Shown: piece after piece, positions 25,799-33,648 of the stretch | How the letters are laid out: the number at the start of each line of letters is the position of its first letter | How positions within the stretch are numbered: position 1 is the first letter of the stretch | Source of the DNA: Thiothrix sp. UBA5583 | GTDB taxonomy: Bacteria > Pseudomonadota > Gammaproteobacteria > Thiotrichales > Thiotrichaceae | Length of the DNA: 35,476 nucleotides | Reading direction: 5' to 3' | NCBI GenBank assembly: GCA_002425225.1 | Contig: DILV01000012.1 | Location: 1 to 35,476, forward strand | Made by a program: the position numbers and the translations under genes | The notes under the pieces: model-generated | The model's input: only the letters and a program-made list of their open reading frames with translations | What the model was told of the DNA's origin: nothing | Databases searched by the model: none

Positions 25799-25850
25799 AA
25801 AAAAAAGCCCTGACGCCTGTTGGTGAGGAGGAACCAACAGAGGTCAGGGC
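25799..25850 (-). terminator. leader terminator (attenuator) before nrtA
   Basis: Minus-strand stem GCCCTGAC (25850-25843) with GTCAGGGC (25814-25807), an internal 3x3 segment, then TGTTGGT/ACCAACA around an 8-nt loop, followed by eight U. It is 24 bp upstream of nrtA and downstream of the promoter, so it must be bypassed for nrtA expression. Confidence 0.92.
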
Positions 25851-25865
25851 AGCTTTACCCAAAAT

Positions 25866-25926
25866 TCCGCACTACGTCGCGCGGATAAGAGGAGGAGTCA
25901 CTTCAGTTGCAGTCGCCTTTGACTGC
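25866..25926 (-). promoter_or_regulatory. two-hairpin ANTAR target in nrtA leader RNA
   Basis: Hairpin 1 is GCAGTC-AAAGGC-GACTGC (25926-25909): a 6-bp stem with a hexaloop whose positions 1 and 4 are A and G, the pattern recognised by ANTAR proteins. Hairpin 2 is TCCGCGCGACGTAGTGCGGA (25885-25866), a 7-bp stem including one G-U pair, and hexaloop GACGTA with G at position 4 but G instead of A at position 1. Both lie between the sigma-54 start and the terminator. NasT binding should prevent terminator formation. The match to the ANTAR motif is direct; the function is inferred. Confidence 0.8.
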
Positions 25927-25939
25927 TTGTGAAGTATTA

Positions 25940-25956
25940 TGCAAGGGGTGTGCCAA
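25940..25956 (-). promoter_or_regulatory. sigma-54 promoter of nrtA
   Basis: Minus-strand TTGGCACACCCCTTGCA matches the -24/-12 consensus TGGCAC-N5-TTGCW exactly. The predicted start is near 25929, 3 nt before ANTAR hairpin 1. Confidence 0.9.
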
Positions 25957-26031
25957 CTGGGAGAAATGGCGGTTTTGCTAGGGATTTGGCGGGTGTTACT
26001 ACGCTCCACCCACCTCACGAATCCATTAGAA

Positions 26032-26079
26032 TGCACTTATATTGTGCTTGATGCCCTCACATGGCACGCAATTGATGCA
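26032..26079 (-). promoter_or_regulatory. two NtrC-like enhancer sites upstream of nrtA
   Basis: Site 1, TGCACTTATATTGTGCT (26032-26048), and site 2, GGCACGCAATTGATGCA (26063-26079), resemble the 17-bp NtrC consensus TGCACY-N5-GGTGCA with two to three differences each. Their centres are 31 bp apart, about 111 and 142 bp upstream of the predicted nrtA start. That arrangement is like the glnA enhancers of enteric bacteria. Site 2 lies in the last nasS codons. Confidence 0.6.
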
Positions 26080-27235
26080 GTGCAATATAATTACTGCCCA
26101 TCGCCATCGCTTGGCTGGCTTCAAGCAACACCCATGCAGTGGTGCAACCAGTCATCGGCAATTCATCCACCCTTGGGTATGGCAGGCACAGCACATCTGC
26201 TGCCAACCGATAAAAATCGGTGCGATACACCTTGGCAAGCAGTGCCTGCTCGCCAGCGACAGGCTGTTTGAGTTGCCCTGCTGCCTGCATCTGTTGCAGG
26301 AAATAACGCCCATGCGAATGCCACGGAAAATTGGCGGCATAGCGGGCAAATACATGAAAGTCCGACAGCAAGCGTTCCGGCTCAGCCGTCGCGTAACGGT
26401 AACGCCCCAACAGCGGCGCACGGATCAGTTCCACCGGCACATCCAAATACTGTGGACGCGCCAACAGTTCCGCCAACTGAGTGCGGTTATGTCCGTCATC
26501 AGTCCAACGGGCAGCCTCTAGCAACGCACATAACAGATTAAGGTGGGTTTCAGGGTTAGCTTCTGCCCACGTCTGGGTGACACCCAACACTTTTTCCGGG
26601 CCGTTGTGCCACAAATCGTAGCTGCTAACAGCAACACAACCAATACCACGCTGAACTGCCATTTGATTCCACGGCTCGCCTGCGCAATAACCGTCAATTT
26701 TGCCCTCAGCCAAAGCACTGACCATTTGCGAAGGTGGAATCACTTGAATCTCGACTTCACGCTCCAAATCCAGACCGCCATCTTGCAACCATGCACGCAA
26801 CAAATAATGGTGCTGGGAAAAGGGGTAGACACTGGCGAACACCAGTTTACGTCCTTGCTGCATGTCGAGCAGGGCTTTCAAGCCGTTGGCACGCAAGGGG
26901 CTGCTGCATAAATGTTGCGGAAACAGGTTACGTACCTCATCCATCAACTGACTGGCGAGGGTGATCGCGCTGCCATTCAAACCGAGGCTGAAAGCGGCTT
27001 GCATGGGCACACCCAAGCCATCAATCCCCAACGTTGCCGCCAAGGGCATCGGGGCAAGCATGTGCGCAGCATCCAACTCACCGAACGCCACCCGGTCGCG
27101 GATGTTTGCCCACGAAACCTCACGTTGCAAAGTGACACGCAAACCGTATTTTTCAAAGAAACCACGCTCCAGTGCTGCTACCAGCACAGCACAGTCGGTG
27201 AGAGGCAAAAAACCGATGCGCAGGTCTTGTTTCAT
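26057..27235 (-). CDS. nasS: nitrate sensor NasS (NrtA-like, cytoplasmic)
   Basis: Encodes 392 aa, a paralogue of NrtA without any signal peptide. It starts MKQDLRIGFLPLTDCAVLVAALERGFFEKYGL, then GELDAAHMLAPMPLAATLGI and EGKIDGYCAGEPWNQMAVQRGIGCVAVSSYDLWHNGPEKVLGVTQTWAEANPETHLNLL, matching the ligand-binding fold but cytoplasmic. In Paracoccus and Azotobacter, NasS binds nitrate or nitrite and releases NasT, which then prevents termination. The start codon overlaps the nasT stop by one base (TGATG), so the pair is translationally coupled in nasT-nasS order. The last codons carry an NtrC-like site. Confidence 0.88.
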   Translation of the reverse strand: MKQDLRIGFLPLTDCAVLVAALERGFFEKYGLRVTLQREVSWANIRDRVAFGELDAAHMLAPMPLAATLGIDGLGVPMQAAFSLGLNGSAITLASQLMDEVRNLFPQHLCSSPLRANGLKALLDMQQGRKLVFASVYPFSQHHYLLRAWLQDGGLDLEREVEIQVIPPSQMVSALAEGKIDGYCAGEPWNQMAVQRGIGCVAVSSYDLWHNGPEKVLGVTQTWAEANPETHLNLLCALLEAARWTDDGHNRTQLAELLARPQYLDVPVELIRAPLLGRYRYATAEPERLLSDFHVFARYAANFPWHSHGRYFLQQMQAAGQLKQPVAGEQALLAKVYRTDFYRLAADVLCLPYPRVDELPMTGCTTAWVLLEASQAMAMGSNYIALHQLRAM

Positions 27236-27819
27236 CAGAACTTTCCTCCCAATAGCGCCATTGCCGCGACGAAATTACGGGCGGCTTCACCGATTTTCAT
27301 GTTGCGATCCATTGCCATTTTGCGCAGGAGCTGATACGCCTCCTCTTCGGACAGATTGCGGTGCTGCATGAGGATGCCTTTGGCTTTATCCACATCCTTG
27401 CGGTCTTGCAGACGCGATTTGTAGTCTTCCAGCTCGTCTTTGAGCTTTTGATGCTCCTGAAAACGGGTAATCGCCACTTCCAGTACCGATTTCAAACGTT
27501 TGCCAGGCAGGTCGTCAACGATATAGGCGCTGACCCCGGCATTGATGGCAGCGCGGGTGGTGTCGAGGTCGCTTTGTTCGGCGAAAAACACGATCGGCTT
27601 GGGCATTTCGCGGCTGACATTACGCAGCGATTCCAGCGTGTCGCGGTCAGGGCTTTGCATGTCAATCAAAATGATGTCGGGTTGGTGAGTGCGCACCGCC
27701 GTGAGCAGGTTTTCACCCTGCCCGACACGTAGAATGTGGGAATAACCCGCAGCCAGCAGCGCCGCTTCGAGGCTGGCGGAACGTTCGGGGTCATGATCGA
27801 CCAACATCAGTTTGTGCAT
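27235..27819 (-). CDS. nasT: ANTAR-domain antiterminator NasT
   Basis: Encodes 194 aa from the ATG at 27819 (AAGG upstream). Residues 1-120 are a receiver-like domain (HKLMLVDHD, Asp53 in IILIDMQSPD). Residues about 125-190 are an ANTAR RNA-binding domain: a coiled-coil linker, then KAKGILMQHRNLSEEEAYQLLRKMAMDRNMKIGEAARNF, the family hallmark. ANTAR proteins bind tandem hexaloop hairpins and stop formation of intrinsic terminators; both leaders in this window (before nrtA and nirB) have that architecture. NasS should hold NasT inactive when nitrate is absent. It lies 45 bp after nasA, probably cotranscribed. Confidence 0.92.
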   Translation of the reverse strand: MHKLMLVDHDPERSASLEAALLAAGYSHILRVGQGENLLTAVRTHQPDIILIDMQSPDRDTLESLRNVSREMPKPIVFFAEQSDLDTTRAAINAGVSAYIVDDLPGKRLKSVLEVAITRFQEHQKLKDELEDYKSRLQDRKDVDKAKGILMQHRNLSEEEAYQLLRKMAMDRNMKIGEAARNFVAAMALLGGKF

Positions 27820-27864
27820 AAGAACCTTGTATGAGCAAACGCTAATACTGGGAGAATGCAAGAA

Positions 27865-30618
27865 TTACGCCAGCAATGCTTTCAGTTCTGGCACACACGA
27901 GCCGCAATTCGTACCTGCGTTCAGACACCGCCCGATGGCTTCCACGCTATCCAGCCCTTGTTCGGCAATCGCTTTGCGGATGGTCTTTTCCCCGACGTTG
28001 AAACACGCGCAAACCATGCGCCCTTTGTCCTCACCTACCACCGTGGGTTTGCCAGCCAACAGACTAATGCGGTCTTGCGGCTGTAAGGTTTCATGGGCAA
28101 ACAAACTGACCAGCCACTCACGCGCTGGCAATACATCGGCGGAGGCACTGATGAACAGACAGCTTTCCAGTTGCCCACCGACAAAACGGGCTGCACGGTA
28201 GGTTTGGCGGGCAGTATCGAAGTATTCCGTCCAGTTCACGGCATCATCGTTTTGGCACAGCAGCTCGCGGGCGAAGGCTGCCCAATCGGAACTGGGGGTG
28301 TTGCCGGAAAGCTCGTAACGCCAGGCGTTTTCGACTTTGATGATTGACCAGTAATACCCCCCCATCCCCAACCCTTCCCCCGCAAGGGGGGAAGGGAGCG
28401 AAGAGCAAGAAGGGCAAGTCTCTTGTTCCTTCCCCCCCTGCGGGGGAAGGTTAGGATGGGGGGGAAGCCCAACAGGGCTTAGCTTCCTTCGCGCAATCAA
28501 AAACCCACACCACCCTGCTGCAAACGTCACAATCGCCACCGTCGCGTGCTTGGCTTCCGGCTGCCCGGAAATCGGGTCTACCACCGCCGGAATCAGCCGC
28601 CCCACCCCCGCCGCCGCACTGAATTGCCCGCTCCAGTGCATCGGCACGAACAGGCTACCGCGCTGCTGCTCACGGCTGGTTTTTACCCGCACCAGCAGTT
28701 CGCCCAAGGGGTTGTGGAGGCGGGCAAGCGTGCCTTCCTGCAAGCCTTGGTCGCGGGCATCGCAGGGGTGCATTTCCACGTAAGGCTCGCTTTTGTGTGC
28801 CGACAAACGTGCGGAAATCCCGGTGCGCGTCAGCGTATGCCAATGGTCACGCACCCGCCCGGTGTTGAGGACGAAGGGGTATTCTGCACTGCGTAGCGAC
28901 TGCGGCAAACGCGGCTGCACCGCGATGAATTGCGCCTTGCCGGAAGCGGTGAAAAACTTGCCATCAGCAAACAGGCGTTGCGTCCCCTGCCCCGTGGCAT
29001 CCAGCGGCCACTGGGTCGGTGGCAAGGCATCGTATTCCAGCGCACTCAAATCCTGCCACGCACCGATATTGAAACAACGCCCGCCCGTGTTTTCAAACGT
29101 TGACAAGGCGGCGTGTTCGCAGAAAATATCATGTGCCGAGTCGTAAGGGAAATGCGCGGCATAGCCCATTGCCCACGCCACATCGCGGATGATTTCCCAA
29201 TCCTGTTTGGCTTCGCCCGGTGCGGGCAGGAACGGGCGTTGGCGCGAAATGGTGCGGTCGGAATTGGTGACAGTACCGTTGCGTTCGCCCCACGTCAGCG
29301 CAGGCAGGCGGATATGCGCCCACGCCAGCGTATCGGTATGGCGCACACAATCGGACACCACCACCAGTTCGCATTGCGCCAAGGCACGCCGCACTTGGTC
29401 ACTATCCGGCAAACTCACTACCGGGTTGGTCGCCATGATCCACACCGCTTTGACCTTGCCCGCTTCGATCGCCCGGAACAAATCCACCGCCTTCAACCCG
29501 GATTGTTGCGCCATGCGCGGCGATTGCCAGAAGCGTTGCACCAGGTCGCGGTGTTGCGGGTTGTCGATGTCCAGATGCGCGGCAAGCTGGTTAGCCAGCC
29601 CACCGACTTCGCGCCCGCCCATCGCATTGGGTTGCCCGGTGAAAGAAAATGCGCCTGCCCCCGGCTTGCCAATCCGCCCCGTGAGCAAGTGGCAATTGAT
29701 GATGGCATTGCCCTTGTCCACCCCGCTGGAAGACTGGTTGATGCCTTGCGAAAACACCGTGACCACCTTGTCGGTGCGGGCGAACAAATCGAAAAAGCGT
29801 TGCACATCTTCCACTGGCAGGCGGCATTGTTCCGCCACTGCCTGCACGTTGGGGGCAGTGGTTTGCGCCATCGCCACTGCCTGTTCCATGCCGTTGGTGG
29901 ATTGGCTGACGAAAGCGGTGTCGGTATGCCCGTTTGCCGCCAGCCATGCCAGCAAGCCGTTGAACAAAGAAGCATCCGTGCCGGGGGCAAGCCCCAGATG
30001 CAGGTCGGCAAGGTCGGCGGTCTGGGTACGGCGCGGGTCAATCGTCACCACTTGCAGCGCGGGGTTGGCTTTTTTCGCTTTGACCATGCGTTGGTAGAGG
30101 ACAGGGTGACACCACGCGGTATTGCTGCCCACCAGCACAATCAGTTGCGCCTGCTCCAAATCGGCGTAGCTGCATGGCACAAGGTCTTCACCGAACGCGC
30201 GTTTGTGTGCCGCCACCGCCGATGACATACACAGGCGTGAATTGGTGTCGATGTTCGCCGAGCCAATGAAACCTTTCATCAGCTTGTTGGCAACGTAATA
30301 GTCTTCGGTCAGGAGTTGACCGGAAACGTAGAACGCTACGGCGTCCGCGCCGTGTTCCTCAATGATGCTGCGGAAACGGTTGGCAATGGTGCGGGTGGCT
30401 TCATCCCATGACACCCGCTGCCCGTGGATTTCCGGGTACAGCAGGCGGTCGGGGTGGTCGAGCGTTTCTGCCAGTGCCGTGCCTTTGGAACACAGCCTGC
30501 CGAGGTTGGCGGGGTGTTCCGGGTCGGGCTTGACGCTGAACTTGCCGCTGGTGTCCTGTTGCACCAGTACGCCGCAGCCTACGCCGCAGTAGGGGCAGGT
30601 GGTTTTGGTTGTTTGCAT
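27865..30618 (-). CDS. nasA: assimilatory nitrate reductase catalytic subunit
   Basis: Encodes 917 aa. Reduces nitrate to nitrite with a bis-MGD molybdenum cofactor in the cytoplasm. The N-terminal [4Fe-4S] motif is CPYCGVGCGV with LGRLCSKGTAL (residues about 7-50), followed by the molybdopterin core and the molydopterin-binding C-terminal barrel (VLNTGRVRDHWHTLTRTG). The last 60 residues are a BFD-like [2Fe-2S] domain (GRMVCACFNVGEKTIRKAI ... AGTNCGSCVPELKALL). Residues about 719-754 are encoded by palindromic repeat copy C, inserted in frame between the barrel and the C-terminal part. The start ATG at 30618 is 10 bp from repeat copy D. No NasB-like reductase partner is present; the electron donor is unknown. 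Confidence 0.93.
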   Translation of the reverse strand: MQTTKTTCPYCGVGCGVLVQQDTSGKFSVKPDPEHPANLGRLCSKGTALAETLDHPDRLLYPEIHGQRVSWDEATRTIANRFRSIIEEHGADAVAFYVSGQLLTEDYYVANKLMKGFIGSANIDTNSRLCMSSAVAAHKRAFGEDLVPCSYADLEQAQLIVLVGSNTAWCHPVLYQRMVKAKKANPALQVVTIDPRRTQTADLADLHLGLAPGTDASLFNGLLAWLAANGHTDTAFVSQSTNGMEQAVAMAQTTAPNVQAVAEQCRLPVEDVQRFFDLFARTDKVVTVFSQGINQSSSGVDKGNAIINCHLLTGRIGKPGAGAFSFTGQPNAMGGREVGGLANQLAAHLDIDNPQHRDLVQRFWQSPRMAQQSGLKAVDLFRAIEAGKVKAVWIMATNPVVSLPDSDQVRRALAQCELVVVSDCVRHTDTLAWAHIRLPALTWGERNGTVTNSDRTISRQRPFLPAPGEAKQDWEIIRDVAWAMGYAAHFPYDSAHDIFCEHAALSTFENTGGRCFNIGAWQDLSALEYDALPPTQWPLDATGQGTQRLFADGKFFTASGKAQFIAVQPRLPQSLRSAEYPFVLNTGRVRDHWHTLTRTGISARLSAHKSEPYVEMHPCDARDQGLQEGTLARLHNPLGELLVRVKTSREQQRGSLFVPMHWSGQFSAAAGVGRLIPAVVDPISGQPEAKHATVAIVTFAAGWCGFLIARRKLSPVGLPPHPNLPPQGGKEQETCPSCSSLPSPLAGEGLGMGGYYWSIIKVENAWRYELSGNTPSSDWAAFARELLCQNDDAVNWTEYFDTARQTYRAARFVGGQLESCLFISASADVLPAREWLVSLFAHETLQPQDRISLLAGKPTVVGEDKGRMVCACFNVGEKTIRKAIAEQGLDSVEAIGRCLNAGTNCGSCVPELKALLA
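28357..28464. repeat. dispersed palindromic repeat, copy C (inside nasA)
   Basis: About 108 bp (36 codons) bounded by CCCCCCCATCC and GGATGGGGGGG, with arms CAACCCTTCCCCCGCAAGGG and CCCCTGCGGGGGAAGGTT and the same TCTCTTGTTCC centre as copy B. It lies within the nasA coding sequence and keeps the frame. The encoded segment is Pro/Gly-rich (PPHPNLPPQGGK ... SPLAGEGLGMGG). Confidence 0.88.
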
Positions 30619-30627
30619 GGTTGAAGA

Positions 30628-30733
30628 CCCCCTCACCCCAACCCCTCTCCCTCAAGGGGAGAGGGGCTAAAATAAATTTTTTTCTTGCGCCCCCTCTCCC
30701 CTTGAGGGAGAGGGGGGTGGGGGGTGAGGGGTA
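30628..30733. repeat. dispersed palindromic repeat, copy D (nirD end / nasA leader)
   Basis: About 106 bp from CCCCTCACCCC to GTGAGGGGTA. Arms CTCCCTCAAGGGGAGAGGGG and CTCTCCCCTTGAGGGAGAGGGG surround an AT-rich centre. On the minus strand its first part encodes the last 33 residues of NirD. Its end (GAGGGGG) lies about 10 bases before the nasA ATG and could serve as its ribosome binding site. Confidence 0.88.
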
Positions 30734-31037
30734 ACTGAAGAAACACCTTCCCGTCTTCCACCTTCACCGCAAACACATTGCTACAGCCTTCGTCGGGCGC
30801 AAGTGCGTTGCCGCTGGTGAGGTCGATTTTCCAGTTGTGCAGCGGGCAGGTGACAGTTGTGCCGTGCATGATGCCTTGTGACAGCGGGCCGCCCTTGTGC
30901 GGGCAGGCGTCGCGGATGGCGAATACCTGATCGTTGCTACCCCGGAATACCGCAATGCTTTGGTCACGGGTCTTGATGAGGCGCGAACCCAAGACCGGGA
31001 TTTTGTTCAGTTCGACCACTTCTATCCATTTGCTCAT
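30633..31037 (-). CDS. nirD: nitrite reductase small subunit (Rieske)
   Basis: Encodes 134 aa; family members are about 105-110 aa. Partner of NirB in NADH-dependent nitrite reduction to ammonium. Residues 1-101 form a Rieske-like [2Fe-2S] domain with C-P-H-K-G-G-P and C-P-L-H-N-W motifs (about 45-69), so cluster ligands are retained. Residues 102-134 (LTPHPPLPQGERG ... SPSPLEGEGLG) are translated from repeat copy D, an extra tail not expected in the family. The ATG at 31037 has a strong GGAG ribosome binding site; the upstream Met is inside nirB. It starts 14 bp after the nirB stop. Confidence 0.92.
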   Translation of the reverse strand: MSKWIEVVELNKIPVLGSRLIKTRDQSIAVFRGSNDQVFAIRDACPHKGGPLSQGIMHGTTVTCPLHNWKIDLTSGNALAPDEGCSNVFAVKVEDGKVFLQLPLTPHPPLPQGERGRKKKIYFSPSPLEGEGLG

Positions 31038-31051
31038 GGTTGTTACTCCTC

Positions 31052-33490
31052 TCAAGCGTCTACGGTAATCGGGGTAAATTCGAGGGCTTCCGCACCTTCG
31101 GCGCGGGCTTTCCACGGGTCGATCTGGGCAGGCTGCTGGGAAATCAGGAAGCGTTCGTACAAGGCTTTGCGCCCTGCGGCGTCTTCCAGTGCCTTTTTAA
31201 TTTTGTCCAGCCCGACGCGCTCAACCCACGGGGCGGTACGTTCCAGATAATGCGCATCTTCGCGGTAGAACTGGCAGAATGCACCGCAATATTCCAGCAC
31301 CTGCTCTTCGGTTTCGACCTTGGTCAGCAGGTCGGTGACACGCACCTTGATACCGCCATTGCCGCCGATGTGCAGCTCGTAACCGGAATCGACGCACACC
31401 ACGCCAAAGTCCTTGATGGTGGCTTCCGCACAGTTGCGCGGGCAGCCGGACACCGCCAGCTTGAACTTGTGCGGCATCCACGAACCCCATGTCAGCTCTT
31501 CCAGCTTCACCCCCAAACCAGTGGAATCCTGTGTACCGAAACGACACCATTCGCTGCCCACACAGGTTTTCACCGTGCGCATTGCCTTGCCGTAAGCATG
31601 GCCGGAAACGAAACCCGCATCGGTCAGGTCTTTCCACATCGCCGGAAGCTGTTCTTTCTGGATACCAAACATATCAATGCGTTGCCCGCCCGTGACCTTC
31701 ATGGTCGGCACTTGGTACTTGTCGGCAACGTCGGCAATGGCGCGGAGCTGGTCAGCGGTACACATCCCGCCAAACAGGCGCGGGACGACGGAATACGTGC
31801 CGTCTTTCTGGATATTGCCGTGGGCGCGTTCGTTGATATAGCGCGACTGCGCATCGTCCACGTATTCGGTGGGGAAGGCGCACAGCAGGTAATAGTTGAG
31901 CGCGTTACGGCAAGCCGGGCAGCCATCCGGGGTTTTCCACTCGAAATGCTCGCGCACGGCTGGCATGGTTTTCAGGCTGTACTGGATAATGCCGTGGCGG
32001 ATGTCATCGTGGGTGTAATCGGTGCATTTGCACAGCGGTTTGGTTTTGGGCGTGGCGGAATAGTCACCACCCACCGTATGCGCCAGCAAGGATTCGACCA
32101 GCCCGGTACACGAGCCACACGACGCTGAGGCTTTGGTGTGGGCGCGGACTTCATCCAGCGTGAACAGCTTTTTTTCGGTAATCGCCTTTACGATGTCGCC
32201 TTTGCACACACCGTTACAACCGCAGATTTCGGCAGAGTCGGGCAAGCTGGCAACACGGGTGTCGGGGTTATGCCCGGAATCGCCCAGATGCGCCTGCCCG
32301 AACAATAGGGTGTCGCGGAAGGCGGAAATATCCGTGCCGTCTTTCATCAACTGGAAATACCAACTGCCATCCACGGTATCGCCGTACAGCACTGCACCCT
32401 TGATCTGGTTGTCTTGCAGGACAATTTTCTTGTACGTGCCGGAAGCCGCATCCTTGAACACAATCTCTTCGGTTTTGTCGTTGCCGATGAAATCACCCGC
32501 CGAAAACAGCTCAATCCCGGTCACTTTCAGCTTGGTGGAAGTCACCGTGCCTTCATAACGGGCGATGCCGTGCTGTGCCAGATGGTTGGCGGCAACTTTG
32601 GCTTGCTCGAACAGCGGCGCAACCAACCCGTAGGCAATGCCACGGTGCTGCACACACTCGCCGATCGCGTAGATTTTCGGGTCGGTGATGGTTTGCAGGG
32701 TATCGTTGACCACGATGCCACGTTCGCAGTGCAGGCCAGCGGCTTTGCCCAGTTCGATATTGGGTTTGATACCAACTGCCATCACCACCAGATCAGCGGG
32801 AATTTCGGTGCCGTTTTTGAAGCGCACGCCAATGACGCGCTGGTTGCCAATAATTTCGGCGGTACTGTGTTCCATCAGGAATGTCATGCCGCGTGCTTCG
32901 AGCGATTTTTGCAGCATTTGCGCGGCGGGCTTGTCGAGTTGGCGTTCCATCAGGGTGTCGAGCAGATGCACCACCGTCACATCCATGCCTTGTTTCATCA
33001 AGCCGTTGGCAGCTTCCAGCCCCAACAAACCACCACCGATGACAACGGCGTGTTGGTGTTTGCGGGCGACTTCCAGCATGGTGTCCACGTCCTTGATGTC
33101 GCGGAAACCGATCACCCCTTCCTTATCCGCACCGGGCAAGGGCAGCATGAACGGCACTGAACCCGTCGCAATAATGAGACGGTCATAATGCGCAACTGTG
33201 CCATCGGTGGCGATCACTTCGCGGCGGGCGCGGTTGATTTCCTCGACCTTTTTGCCCTTGTGCAGGGTAATGCCGTTGGCGGCGTACCAGGCATCATCAT
33301 TGAGCATGATTTGTTCAATAGTCTTTTCACTCGCCAACACTGGCGACAGCATGATGCGGTTGTAGTTACCGTAAGGCTCTTCGCCGAATACGGTGATGTT
33401 GTAGTGGTCGGGGGCGAGCTTGAGCAGCTCTTCGAGGGTGCGTACCCCTGCCATGCCGTTGCCGATCAGTACCAGATTTTCTTTCAGCAT
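31052..33490 (-). CDS. nirB: nitrite reductase [NAD(P)H] large subunit
   Basis: Encodes 812 aa. Six-electron reduction of nitrite to ammonium in the cytoplasm. The N-terminal FAD/NADH module has GNGMAGVRTLEEL and the NAD-binding GGGLLGLEAANGLMKQG (about 150). A BFD-type [2Fe-2S] domain follows (CGCNGVCKGDIVKAI ... SCGSCTGLVESL, about 415-465). After that come the ferredoxin-like half domain and the sirohaem/[4Fe-4S] domain, with the ligands in TCVGSEWCRFG and SGCPRNCAEA (about 630-680). The start is MLKENLVLIGNGMAG at 33490, with GGAG about 9 bases upstream. Transcription begins at a sigma-54 promoter and passes an ANTAR-type attenuator. Confidence 0.96.
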   Translation of the reverse strand: MLKENLVLIGNGMAGVRTLEELLKLAPDHYNITVFGEEPYGNYNRIMLSPVLASEKTIEQIMLNDDAWYAANGITLHKGKKVEEINRARREVIATDGTVAHYDRLIIATGSVPFMLPLPGADKEGVIGFRDIKDVDTMLEVARKHQHAVVIGGGLLGLEAANGLMKQGMDVTVVHLLDTLMERQLDKPAAQMLQKSLEARGMTFLMEHSTAEIIGNQRVIGVRFKNGTEIPADLVVMAVGIKPNIELGKAAGLHCERGIVVNDTLQTITDPKIYAIGECVQHRGIAYGLVAPLFEQAKVAANHLAQHGIARYEGTVTSTKLKVTGIELFSAGDFIGNDKTEEIVFKDAASGTYKKIVLQDNQIKGAVLYGDTVDGSWYFQLMKDGTDISAFRDTLLFGQAHLGDSGHNPDTRVASLPDSAEICGCNGVCKGDIVKAITEKKLFTLDEVRAHTKASASCGSCTGLVESLLAHTVGGDYSATPKTKPLCKCTDYTHDDIRHGIIQYSLKTMPAVREHFEWKTPDGCPACRNALNYYLLCAFPTEYVDDAQSRYINERAHGNIQKDGTYSVVPRLFGGMCTADQLRAIADVADKYQVPTMKVTGGQRIDMFGIQKEQLPAMWKDLTDAGFVSGHAYGKAMRTVKTCVGSEWCRFGTQDSTGLGVKLEELTWGSWMPHKFKLAVSGCPRNCAEATIKDFGVVCVDSGYELHIGGNGGIKVRVTDLLTKVETEEQVLEYCGAFCQFYREDAHYLERTAPWVERVGLDKIKKALEDAAGRKALYERFLISQQPAQIDPWKARAEGAEALEFTPITVDA

Positions 33491-33509
33491 TTTTGCTTCT
33501 CCTGAAAAC

Positions 33510-33560
33510 AAAAAAGCCCTGAACCTCAAGGCCAGTGGAGATGGCGCGGAGGTTCAGGGC
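33510..33560 (-). terminator. leader terminator (attenuator) before nirB
   Basis: Minus-strand 12-bp stem GCCCTGAACCTC (33560-33549) / GAGGTTCAGGGC (33527-33516) with a 21-nt loop, followed by six U and ending 20 bp before the nirB ATG. The stem base GCCCTGA matches that of the nrtA leader terminator. Confidence 0.93.
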
Positions 33561-33581
33561 TTCGTTACCCGTCTATTGTGT

Positions 33582-33626
33582 CACGCTGCGGTGCGTGGTG
33601 GGGCTGCGGGCGGTCGCCGTTGACCG
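33582..33626 (-). promoter_or_regulatory. two-hairpin ANTAR target in nirB leader RNA
   Basis: Hairpin 1 is CGGTC-AACGGC-GACCG (33626-33611) and hairpin 2 is CACGC-ACCGCA-GCGTG (33597-33582): each has a perfect 5-bp stem and a hexaloop with A at position 1 and G at position 4, as required for ANTAR recognition. They lie between the sigma-54 start and the terminator. Hairpin 1's loop differs from that in the nrtA leader (AAAGGC) at a single base. Confidence 0.88.
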
Positions 33627-33648
33627 GGGCAGCGTATGGGGAGTGTTA

